DNA of 9,104 bases from an uncultured bacterium (GTDB lineage Bacteria; Patescibacteriota; Minisyncoccia; Phycocordibacterales; CAIZIN01). The notes beneath the pieces are model-generated. The model worked only from the letters and a program-made list of their open reading frames with translations, was not told the DNA's origin and did not search any database. The translations under genes and the position numbers were made by a program. The DNA lies in NCBI GenBank assembly GCA_903933085.1, contig CAIZIN010000079.1, positions 1 to 9,104 on the forward strand, in the 5' to 3' direction. How positions within the stretch are numbered: the first letter of the stretch is position 1; each line of letters begins with the position of its first letter. This document shows positions 1 to 5,377 of the stretch, one piece after another.

Positions 1-771
1 AACGTGGGCATCGGCACCACCACCCCCACTGCTCAACTCCACACCACCGGAACAATCCGCTTCTCCAGTCTTGGAGCAGGAAGTCTACAAACAGACGCAG
101 ACGGAAACCTAACAGTTTCATCAGATGAAAAACTAAAAAATATACAAGGAGACTTCACTAGAGGATTAACAGACCTTCTAAAAATAAACCCAATATCATA
201 CAAGTGGAATACTCTATCTGGATATGACACAGATTCTATGTATTCCGGCTTCTCTGCACAAAACATTCAACTAGCCATCCCCGAAGCCGTAGCAACATCT
301 TCAAATGGTTTTCTTACTTTAAGTGACCGACCAATAATCGCAACTTTAGTGAATGCGGTGAAGGAGATGTATGCAAAAGTAATAAGTTTATTTGATGGGA
401 CAGCGAATACAGATGTGAATACAATGAAAGTAAATAAAGTTGATGTTAAGGAGCTTTGTGTGGGAAATATTTGTGTCACAGAAGACCAGCTACAGAGATT
501 ATTACAAAATCAAAACATTACTCCAGCTAAAGTAATTGACACTAATCCAACAATAGAAAATATAGACAATTCAACATCAACACCTATTACCATAGAGGAT
601 GATAATATTTCCACATCAACACCTGTTGCTGTTGATGACAATGTTGCAACATCAACGAATATAACAATAGACGAAATAAAAATACCTGAAGAAATACCCG
701 CACTTGAAGTCACATCTTCAGTTCTTGAGGAAATTATTGAGGCTGAAATTATCGAGGAGGTTAAAATCTAA
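1..771 (+). CDS. C-terminal part of a surface/fibre-like protein with a peptidase S74 intramolecular chaperone domain (5' end outside window)
   Basis: The reading frame is open from the first base (NVGIGTTTP...) and ends at TAA 769-771, so this is the tail of a longer protein. VGIGTTTPTAQLH is the short repeat that precedes S74 domains in fibre and surface proteins. The S74 domain follows (counting GTG at 4 as residue 1): SSDEKLK at 39-45, then LLKINPISYKWN, GFSAQNIQLAIPEAV and a closing helix LVNAVKEM. In S74 proteins a Ser-Lys dyad five residues apart cuts the chain just before the Ser; S40 and K45 have that spacing, so self-cleavage is probably intact. About 120 residues follow the domain: a short stretch ELCVGNICVTEDQLQ, then three degenerate repeats around STSTPITIEDD / STSTPVAVDD / ATSTNITIDE, and an acidic end. 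Known for the family: the domain trimerises fibre stalks and is then released. Inference: exported or cell-surface adhesin/fibre. No terminator is evident after it. Confidence 0.85.
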   Translation, partial: NVGIGTTTPTAQLHTTGTIRFSSLGAGSLQTDADGNLTVSSDEKLKNIQGDFTRGLTDLLKINPISYKWNTLSGYDTDSMYSGFSAQNIQLAIPEAVATSSNGFLTLSDRPIIATLVNAVKEMYAKVISLFDGTANTDVNTMKVNKVDVKELCVGNICVTEDQLQRLLQNQNITPAKVIDTNPTIENIDNSTSTPITIEDDNISTSTPVAVDDNVATSTNITIDEIKIPEEIPALEVTSSVLEEIIEAEIIEEVKI

Positions 772-861
772 TGGGCTGAAGTCTAAAATTATGGAATTAA
801 AAAACATCATCAAAGTAACTCGGGTCTAGATTTTTGATATGAGACTGGATTATGATTAGAG

Positions 862-899
862 TTTATTTTAAATAAAACTTTTATGATATAATAATTTAA
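862..899 (+). promoter_or_regulatory. Promoter for the LOG-family gene; predicted leaderless start
   Basis: A perfect TATAAT lies at 887-892, exactly 7 bases before the ATG at 900, so transcription should begin at or beside the start codon. No Shine-Dalgarno sequence lies between them. The -35 region (around TTTATT, 862-867) is weak and widely spaced. Confidence 0.55.
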
Positions 900-1466
900 A
901 TGAAGCTTAGTAATATAAAAATTTGTGTTTCTGGTGCGGCAGAAACTTCTCATTGTGGAAAGGAAGCGTACGAAAGAGCAAAGGAACTCGGCAGAGAAAT
1001 CGTTCGACAAAAGGCAACTTTACTCACAGGGGCGACTACAGGTTTTCCGTATTGGGCCACTATTGGAGCGAAAGAATTAAATGGAGCCTCTGTTGGTATT
1101 TCTCCAGCTTCAAGCGAAGCGGAACATATTCATGCCTATAAACTTCCGATCAATAATATGGATTTAATTATTTATACAGGTTTTGGTTTTTCAGGAAGAA
1201 ATTTAATGCTTACACGCTCTGCTGACGCTGTGATTGTTGGTTGTGGGCGAGTGGGTACTATCAATGAGTTCACTATTGCCTATGAAGACGGTAAGCCTAT
1301 AGGAGTTTTAGAAGGTGATTGGTCTGCTGATGAAGTGATTAAGATGATTATAGAAAAAGGTAATCGACCAACAACAAATATTGTGTTTGATAAAGATCCA
1401 AAAAGACTTGTAGAGAAAGTGATTGAATTGGTGGTGAGGGGGAAGAAGGTACATGGAGAGATTTAG
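900..1466 (+). CDS. LOG-family (SLOG/TIGR00725-like) Rossmann-fold nucleotide-binding protein
   Basis: 188 residues, start ATG. The fold is an alpha/beta Rossmann type of the LOG/lysine-decarboxylase-like superfamily: first strand IKICVSGAAET (6-16), a second glycine motif TGATTGFPYWA (43-53), SGRNLMLTRSADAVIV (98-113), and GCGRVGTINEF at 114-124, which corresponds to the PGGxGTxxE phosphate-binding and catalytic motif of LOG proteins with the Pro-Gly positions changed. Relatives include cytokinin-activating nucleotide monophosphate phosphoribohydrolases and many uncharacterised nucleotide-binding proteins; the substrate cannot be fixed from sequence. The protein is cytoplasmic with no signal peptide. 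It is monocistronic: its own TATAAT lies 7 bases upstream and a strong hairpin terminator follows. The stop codon lies inside an AT-rich repeat block, so the gene's end abuts repeat sequence. Confidence 0.85.
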   Translation: MKLSNIKICVSGAAETSHCGKEAYERAKELGREIVRQKATLLTGATTGFPYWATIGAKELNGASVGISPASSEAEHIHAYKLPINNMDLIIYTGFGFSGRNLMLTRSADAVIVGCGRVGTINEFTIAYEDGKPIGVLEGDWSADEVIKMIIEKGNRPTTNIVFDKDPKRLVEKVIELVVRGKKVHGEI

Positions 1467-1577
1467 GATTTATGATTTAAGATTTAGGAATAGTTTAAGA
1501 TTGTATAAAAATATCACACCCGAAGGGTGTGATATTTTTGTATTATTCTTGAATCCTAAATCCTAAATCTTGAATCA
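1460..1577. repeat. AT-rich degenerate inverted repeat (GATTTAGGA units) around a terminator
   Basis: GATTTAGGA occurs at 1460-1468 and 1481-1489 with variants between them. The reverse complement appears as a TCCTAAATC cluster at 1554-1576. The two blocks face each other across the terminator hairpin at 1507-1539. The left block covers the LOG stop codon. This resembles the simple-sequence inverted repeats scattered between genes in candidate-phyla genomes. Confidence 0.6.
1507..1539. terminator. Bidirectional intrinsic terminator between LOG gene and rplT
   Basis: A perfect 15-bp stem (1507-1521 with 1525-1539) has a GAA loop. Its outer five pairs are A:T, so each strand has an A-run before and a T-run after the GC-rich core. 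It sits between convergent genes and can serve both. Confidence 0.9.
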
Positions 1578-1581
1578 AAAG

Positions 1582-1929
1582 CTACGCTTTTGATATCTCC
1601 GTAATCTTTTCAAAAGTTGCTGGGTGAGTAGCTGCCATTTCTGCGAGCATTTTTCGGTTTATTTCAATATTCTTTTTCTTTAGATTTCCAATGAATTTAC
1701 TGTATGAAAGTCCAAAAGCTTCGAGAGCTGCATTAATCTTGATGTTCCAAACTCGTCGAGCTTCACCTTTTTTATCTCTTCGGTGAGCAAAAGCGTAAGT
1801 ACCAGCATGAGAGATAGCCTCGTACGCTTGCTTTTCTTTTGTGCTACGTCCAAAACGGTAGCCCTTAACTTGTTTTAATATATTTCGTCTTGTTTTTAGT
1901 GCGTTAACACCTTTTTTTACTCGTGACAT
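1582..1929 (-). CDS. rplT: 50S ribosomal protein L20
   Basis: 115 residues, the usual length. The N-terminal basic tail MSRVKKGVNALKTRRNILK is followed by the L20 signature region KGYRFGRSTKEKQAYEAI and HRRDKKGEARRVWNIKINAA; the C-terminal half carries LSYSKFIGNLKKKNIEINRKMLAEMA. L20 binds 23S rRNA early in large-subunit assembly; in some bacteria it also represses its own operon. The ATG lies 9 bases after the rpmI stop, so the two are co-transcribed. No Shine-Dalgarno sequence is visible in that gap, so translation may be coupled to rpmI. The end of the gene forms a 9-bp hairpin (1574-1582 with 1586-1594) across the stop codon; the main terminator lies further on at 1507-1539. Confidence 0.97.
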   Translation of the reverse strand: MSRVKKGVNALKTRRNILKQVKGYRFGRSTKEKQAYEAISHAGTYAFAHRRDKKGEARRVWNIKINAALEAFGLSYSKFIGNLKKKNIEINRKMLAEMAATHPATFEKITEISKA

Positions 1930-1938
1930 AGTGGTGGG

Positions 1939-2127
1939 TTATTTAGAAAGAAATCGGCTTTTTGCCTTGTTGGTAAAAAAGTGTTCATAGCTTGTATCCC
2001 GCTTTTTTGAAAGCTGGCTACTTCGACTCTCTTTTGCATTAAAGTGATTTTGGCCGGCTTTTCGTCCTACAACCTTGCCGTTCTTGGTCACTTTAAGTCT
2101 TTTTGATACTGATTTATTGGTTTTCAT
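1939..2127 (-). CDS. rpmI: 50S ribosomal protein L35
   Basis: 62 residues, highly basic: MKTNKSVSKRLKVTKNGKVVGRKAG, then HFNAKESRSSQLSKKRD. The K-T-x-K-x-x-x-KR-x-K-x-T-x-x-GK-x-x-x-RKAG pattern and the F-Nx-KS-x-KR-like middle are those of L35, although the usual GKRHLLT stretch is altered. It is a small large-subunit protein that always pairs with L20. It is the middle gene of infC-rpmI-rplT; a 65-base gap separates it from infC and contains a possible internal promoter. Confidence 0.93.
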   Translation of the reverse strand: MKTNKSVSKRLKVTKNGKVVGRKAGQNHFNAKESRSSQLSKKRDTSYEHFFTNKAKSRFLSK

Positions 2128-2141
2128 GGAATTGTTTGTAT

Positions 2142-2169
2142 ATATTACTCATTTTTAGACTTTTGTAAA
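2142..2169 (-). promoter_or_regulatory. Possible internal promoter for rpmI-rplT
   Basis: On the minus strand TTTACA (2164-2169), 16 bases, then TAATAT (2142-2147), in the infC-rpmI gap. The predicted start is about 10 bases before the rpmI ATG. This would allow L35/L20 to be made separately from IF-3. No experimental support is visible. Confidence 0.4.
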
Positions 2170-2192
2170 GCCTCTAAAACATTCTGTAACTT

Positions 2193-2714
2193 TTACTGAG
2201 CTTTCTTCTTTTCGATGAGGATGTTCATTCCTTTCGGACTCTTTTTTGGTTCTTCCGCGATTCTGTATTCTTCGGTGATAAGGCTAAGGATTTTTTGTAA
2301 TCTTTCTTTAAGAAAGGCCTCATTTAGGTATTTTGAGCGACCTGGTAGAAAGAGGCTAATTTGAATTCTGTGGCCTTCTGCGAGCCATTCTGAGGCTTTC
2401 TTGGCCTTAAGTTCAAGGTCGTGGTCTCCTGTACCAATACGAACTTGTAAAGCTTTGACTTCTATAACATGGGCTCGAGTTTTTGCTACTTTGGCCTTTT
2501 TGTTTTCAAGATATTGGAATTTTCCATGATCCATTATTTTGGCAACGGGAGGGACTGCATTAGGGGAAATCTCAATCAGGTCTTCACCAAGTTCCTCGGC
2601 TTTCTCGAGAGCTTCTCTCAAGGTCATAACTCCGTAGTTATTTCCTTCTGCATCAATAACCCGCAATTCTTTAGAACGGATTTGATGATTGATTCTGTAT
2701 GTTGGTGATGCCAC
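2193..2714 (-). CDS. infC: Translation initiation factor IF-3
   Basis: 173 residues, standard length. The N-domain begins YRINHQIRSKELRVIDAEG and includes LREALEKAEELGEDLIEISPNAVPPVAKIMDHGKF, the IF-3 signature. A lysine-rich linker (72-84) leads to the C-domain with EVKALQVRIGTGDHDLELKAKKASEWLAEGH and ISLFLPGRSKYL. IF-3 binds the 30S subunit, blocks 50S joining and checks start codons. The chosen start is GTG at 2712-2714: an in-frame TAA lies 9 bases upstream and no ATG fits the conserved N-terminus. So the AUU start that drives IF-3 self-regulation in enteric bacteria is absent. The predicted leader is only about 30 bases, too short for a large r-protein leader. First gene of the operon. 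Confidence 0.97.
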   Translation of the reverse strand: MASPTYRINHQIRSKELRVIDAEGNNYGVMTLREALEKAEELGEDLIEISPNAVPPVAKIMDHGKFQYLENKKAKVAKTRAHVIEVKALQVRIGTGDHDLELKAKKASEWLAEGHRIQISLFLPGRSKYLNEAFLKERLQKILSLITEEYRIAEEPKKSPKGMNILIEKKKAQ

Positions 2715-2750
2715 GCGTAGATATTATTGATTACGATTAATTTAGTTTTG

Positions 2751-2760
2751 AGTATAACAC
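2751..2760 (-). promoter_or_regulatory. Promoter -10 for the infC operon
   Basis: TATACT at 2751-2756 (minus strand), directly downstream of the preceding gene's terminator T-run. The predicted transcript starts near 2744, about 30 bases before the GTG. The -35 is not clear; the region is a T-run. Confidence 0.45.
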
Positions 2761-2805
2761 AAAAATAGAAAAAAACCAGAGAATTGCATGAGCAGGACTC
2801 TGGTT
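2761..2805 (-). terminator. Terminator of the 2814-3248 gene
   Basis: On the minus strand an 8-bp stem (2798-2805 with 2774-2781) with a 16-base loop is followed by TTTTTTCTATTTTT. It begins about 9 bases after the stop codon and insulates infC. Confidence 0.8.
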
Positions 2806-2813
2806 AAAATATG

Positions 2814-3248
2814 TTAGGCGGCTTCCTTGAAAAGCTGGCCGTTTTTAAACGTGATGCGAACAGAACCATTTTTAGCCTGAACAAGAATTCCTGTTCCTGG
2901 AATCAGCTGAACAAGAGCAAGTTCTTGGCCGAGAATGATCACTTCACCGATTGGGATGATTTTCTGTGAATGATGAACGTGGATTAAAGCCACATCCCCA
3001 TCTTTGGCTTTGCGGATTCTCTCATCGTAGAGTTGTCCGCAAAGCAGGGTGAGGGCGTTCACACGTTTCGGAGGGTATTCCGAGCAGAAATTGATATGTC
3101 GTTTCGATCCATTCTTGATGGTTGGAACTGAACGTTTTCCTCTTTCTTCACAGAACTCGATTCCGTGTTCGAGTTCGTTTTTACTGGCGTCAAATGTATG
3201 GCAGGCCATATTTGTGCTTCTATGTGTTTTTGGTTTATGTTGCTTCAA
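2814..3248 (-). CDS. Hypothetical protein, not recognised
   Basis: 144 residues if the TTG at 3246-3248 starts it; an ATG at 3207-3209 (MACHTFDASK) would give 131. Neither has a clear Shine-Dalgarno sequence, and I cannot decide between them. The N-terminal half is basic and Cys/His-bearing (MACHTF, IEFCEERGKRS, INFCSEYPPKR, LLCGQL), which could hint at metal binding but does not form a standard zinc knuckle. The C-terminal half (about 85-140) alternates short hydrophobic strands: DVALIHVHHSQKIIPIGEV, ELALVQLIPGTGILV, GSVRITFKNGQLF, suggesting a small beta-rich domain. No signal peptide or membrane segment is present. It is monocistronic with its own terminator. Less AT-rich than most neighbours. 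Confidence 0.7.
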   Translation of the reverse strand: MKQHKPKTHRSTNMACHTFDASKNELEHGIEFCEERGKRSVPTIKNGSKRHINFCSEYPPKRVNALTLLCGQLYDERIRKAKDGDVALIHVHHSQKIIPIGEVIILGQELALVQLIPGTGILVQAKNGSVRITFKNGQLFKEAA

Positions 3249-3309
3249 ATTAACAAAGCCCTATGCGTTATTGAATTTTTAGCTCTAGTGAGATATGGTA
3301 CAACTACTG

Positions 3310-3363
3310 AAAAAAAAGTCAAGAAATTTGTATCAAACTCTGCTATCACTGAGTTTGATACAA
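3310..3363 (-). terminator. Hairpin terminator after the DUF2103-like gene
   Basis: A perfect 13-bp stem (3328-3340 with 3351-3363) with a 10-base loop starts one base after the stop codon. The T-run (3310-3317) is about ten bases downstream of the stem, so it is an imperfect intrinsic terminator. Confidence 0.6.
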
Positions 3364-3364
3364 C

Positions 3365-3643
3365 TTACTTAAAAACTTCGCTGAGATATTTTTTAACTAG
3401 GTCAATTTCTTTTGTGTAGACATATAGATCTTGAACTGTCCCACTACCGCGGACTGACGCTTTTATTCCTCCTGTGATAGGAAGGAACTTTATGCTTCTT
3501 TTACCACCTTTGCTATTGGTGTTTTTTATTATCCCTATTCCAATTTTATCAACTATTGTGAGTTTTTGTGCGTATTTAATTATCTCAGCACTCGCATCGG
3601 TTGTGCTACTGTGACTGTCGGTAATTATCATTTTAGGTTTCAT
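3365..3643 (-). CDS. Small DUF2103-like predicted metal-binding protein
   Basis: 92 residues from the ATG at 3641-3643. A GTG 18 bases upstream is in frame, but it would lie before the predicted transcription start: TATAAT at 3651-3656 stands exactly 7 bases before the ATG, the same arrangement as the LOG gene. The C-terminal half, GGIKASVRGSGTVQDLYVYT, resembles the glycine-rich GGLK...G..VQE.FV core that I associate with DUF2103, and SHSSTTDASAEIIKYAQK could be the helix with the conserved His. DUF2103 has no established function; the assignment is from memory of the family pattern and moderate at best. Cytoplasmic, monocistronic, followed by a hairpin. Confidence 0.65.
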   Translation of the reverse strand: MKPKMIITDSHSSTTDASAEIIKYAQKLTIVDKIGIGIIKNTNSKGGKRSIKFLPITGGIKASVRGSGTVQDLYVYTKEIDLVKKYLSEVFK

Positions 3644-3650
3644 GTTTTTG

Positions 3651-3656
3651 ATTATA
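3651..3656 (-). promoter_or_regulatory. -10 element, predicted leaderless transcript
   Basis: TATAAT on the minus strand, 7 bases before the ATG at 3643. The -35 region is weak. This spacing decides the start of the DUF2103-like gene. Confidence 0.5.
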
Positions 3657-3720
3657 TACACAAAAGCATTTTTAATATAGTATAGCTAGTATAAATATCT
3701 TGAATTAATAATCCTTTCTC

Positions 3721-3880
3721 TGTCATTCCGTGAAGTTGGGTTGGGACCCAACTGCAAGACCGGAGGCTGACGAGCCGAGGTGTGGCCAGAAGATTTTTCA
3801 CTAGAAAAATACTTGTGGATTTAATCCGGAATCCAGTCTGAAGAATTCAAACCTGGATTCCCGCATTCGCGAGAATGACA
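3721..3880 (+). repeat. 160-bp element with inverted ends (MITE-like), carrying structured core copy A
   Basis: The element begins TGTCATTCCG and ends GAATGACA (3873-3880), giving an 8-bp perfect terminal inverted repeat with weaker similarity beyond. Near the right end, CTGGATTCCCGCATTCGCGAG is close to the GGATTCCCGC...GAATGAC sequence found as a dispersed repeat in many bacteria. A second inverted pair, GGAATCCAG (3828-3836) with CTGGATTCC (3853-3861), lies inside. The left half holds the conserved core described separately. No coding potential. It lies directly upstream of the SET-domain gene. No target duplication is obvious. Confidence 0.65.
3735..3820 (+). ncRNA. Candidate structured RNA element, copy A
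   Basis: Four parts in order. (1) Hairpin GTTGGGT / ACCCAAC (3735-3741, 3746-3752) with loop TGGG. (2) GCAAGACCGGAG (3754-3765). (3) A 4-bp stem GGCT / AGCC around loop GACG (3765-3776), then GAGGTGTGG. (4) A composite hairpin: CCA / TGG (3786-3788, 3816-3818), AAG / CTT (3790-3792, 3812-3814), a bulged A, then ATTTTTC / GAAAAAT (3793-3799, 3804-3810) with loop ACTA. The same architecture is found in copy B on the other strand at 8245-8333, with compensating changes in the stems. No promoter has been identified, so transcription is not shown; it may act as DNA or as part of an mRNA leader. Confidence 0.5.
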
Positions 3881-3904
3881 ACTGAGGATATTTAGTAATA
3901 AATA

Positions 3905-4324
3905 ATGAAAAAAAATAAATACCACATACAAGATTGGGGGCTTAAGGTAAAAAAGTCGAGTGCGGGTCTGGGGCTTTTTGCAACAAAGGAAATACCAAAA
4001 GGGGTTTGTTTGATAGAATATTTTGGTAGGGAAATATCAGAAGAAGAACAATATACAAGTAAGAGTAAATACTTATTTGAAATTAATTCAAAAATTACGA
4101 TTGATGGTACAGCTAGAGAAAATATTGCAAGATATATAAATCATTCATGTAAACCTAACTCTGAAGTTGAAATTAAAAAAAGAAAAGTATTTATTTTTAG
4201 TAAAAGAAAAATAATAGCAGGGGAGGAGATTTGTTACGATTATGGAAAGGAATATTTTAATGAGTATATAAAAAAAGTTGGGTGTAAGTGTGTGAGGTGT
4301 AGGGTTATAACACATAACACATAG
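3905..4324 (+). CDS. SET-domain protein (protein lysine methyltransferase-like)
   Basis: 139 residues, almost nothing but a minimal SET domain. Motifs: GLGLFATKEIPKG (21-33, the S-adenosylmethionine-binding start), YFGREI, ARYINHSCKPNS (75-86, the NHSC active-site/pseudoknot motif), and GEEICYDYG (106-114, with the catalytic-side tyrosines). A post-SET-like CKCVRC (C127, C129, C132) with C82 could bind one zinc. So all the key motifs are present. Family role: transfer of methyl groups from S-adenosylmethionine to lysine side chains. The bacterial target is unknown; ribosomal or chromatin-like proteins are candidates, not shown. No Shine-Dalgarno sequence precedes the ATG; the upstream AT-rich TAGTAATAAATA could hold a -10. 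It follows the inverted-end element immediately, so that element may shape its expression. Strongly AT-rich, Lys/Ile-rich. Confidence 0.92.
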   Translation: MKKNKYHIQDWGLKVKKSSAGLGLFATKEIPKGVCLIEYFGREISEEEQYTSKSKYLFEINSKITIDGTARENIARYINHSCKPNSEVEIKKRKVFIFSKRKIIAGEEICYDYGKEYFNEYIKKVGCKCVRCRVITHNT

Positions 4325-4336
4325 CGTGTTCTGTGT

Positions 4337-4371
4337 AAAAAAACACCCACTTCAATTTAATGAGGCGGGTG
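4337..4371 (-). terminator. Terminator overlapping the end of the PQ-loop gene
   Basis: On the minus strand a 7-bp stem (4365-4371 with 4344-4350, one G:U pair) is followed by seven T (4337-4343). The stop codon 4352-4354 lies in the 14-base loop. Confidence 0.7.
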
Positions 4372-5209
4372 GTGTGTAAGGGAGTCGACCTATACGTCGG
4401 AGAAGTATCATCCTTCTCCTTTCTAAGTATTTTCTTTGTGAAAGACATAGGCCAATTTCTGATCCGCCCATCTCAATAGCCAGTTCTTCAATCTGCCCAA
4501 ACTCTTCGAGTTGGTTTGGGTTTAATTCTTCATCCTCATTGCGTAGCTCTCTCTCAACTTCTTTTAACTCTTTGAAGTATGCTACTTTTGCTTTCGGACT
4601 GTATATATTCCAAATATATATGGTCGCAAGGAGCATTACGAGAGAATATGAGTTCGCGATGAAAAGGCCTGTGTTTTTAATATGCCAAGCATAAACTTCC
4701 CAAAAACTGATACCTAAAATGAGTGCCCAAAGAAATTTCGGCTCAACTGATCCGGAGTCTTTTTCATACAGGATTTTAATCAAGGTTTGTGTCCCGATTA
4801 AACTCGCAACTACAAGCATTACTGCAAATAATTTTTGAGAGTAAGGAGAGAACGCAATCAGTGGAATCAGTGCAAGAAAAGAAATATGCCACTTTTCAGA
4901 TTTGGTACTATCTGAAGTTTTTATTGCTACTGTGTGCATTGCAATAAACGGAATTGCCAGGAGACCATTTATAATCATTGCTATGCTGTGCATCTGAATT
5001 CCATAAATGAAAAAACAAATGAAAAATACGCAGAAGTAAGCGTTTGCTATCATTGGAATCGATTGACTCGAATTCTTCGTGATGATTGTTTTCCTTTGTT
5101 GCCAGATACCCCAGCCTTCTATAATACTGAAGATTACAATGCCTATGAAACTTACTGTGGGAGCGTTCCACCCCCAGTTTTTATATTCAATGAAGTTGCT
5201 GTAGTTCAT
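4352..5209 (-). CDS. PQ-loop family membrane protein with charged C-terminal tail
   Basis: 285 residues from ATG 5207-5209. An upstream in-frame TTG exists, but AAAGGA six bases before the ATG decides the start. About seven hydrophobic segments fall in two groups: roughly 19-36, 53-71, 74-97, then about 110-121, 125-147, 158-177, 183-203. The first group has the PQ-loop pattern GWGIWQQRKTIITKNSSQSIP (32-52), as in SWEET/SemiSWEET and KDEL-receptor relatives; the second half (LIGTQTLIKILYEKDSGSVEP) is a diverged repeat. The inner-membrane part is followed by a cytosolic tail (about 204-285) rich in Glu and Arg, likely helical or coiled (FKELKEVERELRNEDEELNPNQLEE). Known relatives move small solutes; the substrate here cannot be inferred. 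Stop is TGA, so UGA is stop in this genome. Divergent from the 5378 gene. Confidence 0.8.
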   Translation of the reverse strand: MNYSNFIEYKNWGWNAPTVSFIGIVIFSIIEGWGIWQQRKTIITKNSSQSIPMIANAYFCVFFICFFIYGIQMHSIAMIINGLLAIPFIAMHTVAIKTSDSTKSEKWHISFLALIPLIAFSPYSQKLFAVMLVVASLIGTQTLIKILYEKDSGSVEPKFLWALILGISFWEVYAWHIKNTGLFIANSYSLVMLLATIYIWNIYSPKAKVAYFKELKEVERELRNEDEELNPNQLEEFGQIEELAIEMGGSEIGLCLSQRKYLERRRMILLRRIGRLPYTPPASLN

Positions 5210-5241
5210 ACACAATCCTTTCTTTTTTGGTTGTTTATTCT

Positions 5242-5255
5242 CACACAGCTGTGTG
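5242..5255. promoter_or_regulatory. 14-bp perfect palindrome, possible operator
   Basis: CACACAGCTGTGTG reads the same on both strands. It lies between the divergent PQ-loop and 5378 genes, just after the predicted start of the PQ-loop transcript, where a dimeric regulator could bind; it could also form a small RNA hairpin in that leader. Confidence 0.4.
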
Positions 5256-5269
5256 TAAGATCTGAAAAG

Positions 5270-5298
5270 ACATTACCTCATATGTGTGATATTGACAA
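5270..5298 (-). promoter_or_regulatory. Promoter for the PQ-loop gene
   Basis: On the minus strand TTGTCA (5293-5298), 17 bases, TAATGT (5270-5275). The predicted start near 5263 leaves a leader of about 54 bases with the palindrome and the AAAGGA ribosome site. Confidence 0.5.
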
Positions 5299-5341
5299 TA
5301 GGCGAGGGGGTTACTATAAGTTCAGCAAAAAGTTAAAACTT

Positions 5342-5350
5342 TGATATAAT
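5342..5350 (+). promoter_or_regulatory. Extended -10 promoter for the 5378 gene
   Basis: TGATATAAT: a perfect TATAAT at 5345-5350 with a TG one base upstream, the extended -10 form that tolerates a weak -35. The predicted leader is about 20 bases, with no Shine-Dalgarno sequence. Confidence 0.6.
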
Positions 5351-5377
5351 ATATTGATTAAATAATAATTTTAAAAA

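Noticed and set aside
1460..1577. CRISPR-like array
   Set aside because: Repeats are short, variable, face each other and have no regular spacers.
2715..2745. Large r-protein (L20-type) autoregulatory leader before infC
   Set aside because: The predicted leader is only about 30 bases, too short for the known L20 leader folds.
3049..3419. Overlapping plus-strand frames of 77 and 84 codons
   Set aside because: Shadows of the minus-strand genes at 2814 and 3365; no ribosome site.
3644..3661. GTG start at 3659-3661 for the DUF2103-like gene
   Set aside because: It would lie upstream of the predicted transcription start; TATAAT is only 7 bases from the inner ATG.
4355..4420. Possible tRNA downstream of the SET gene
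   Set aside because: No acceptor, anticodon or T-arm pattern; the hairpin is the terminator of the PQ-loop gene.
4934..5344. Plus-strand frame of 136 codons
   Set aside because: Antisense to the PQ-loop gene, which has hydrophobic segments, a ribosome site and a terminator; the antisense frame has none.
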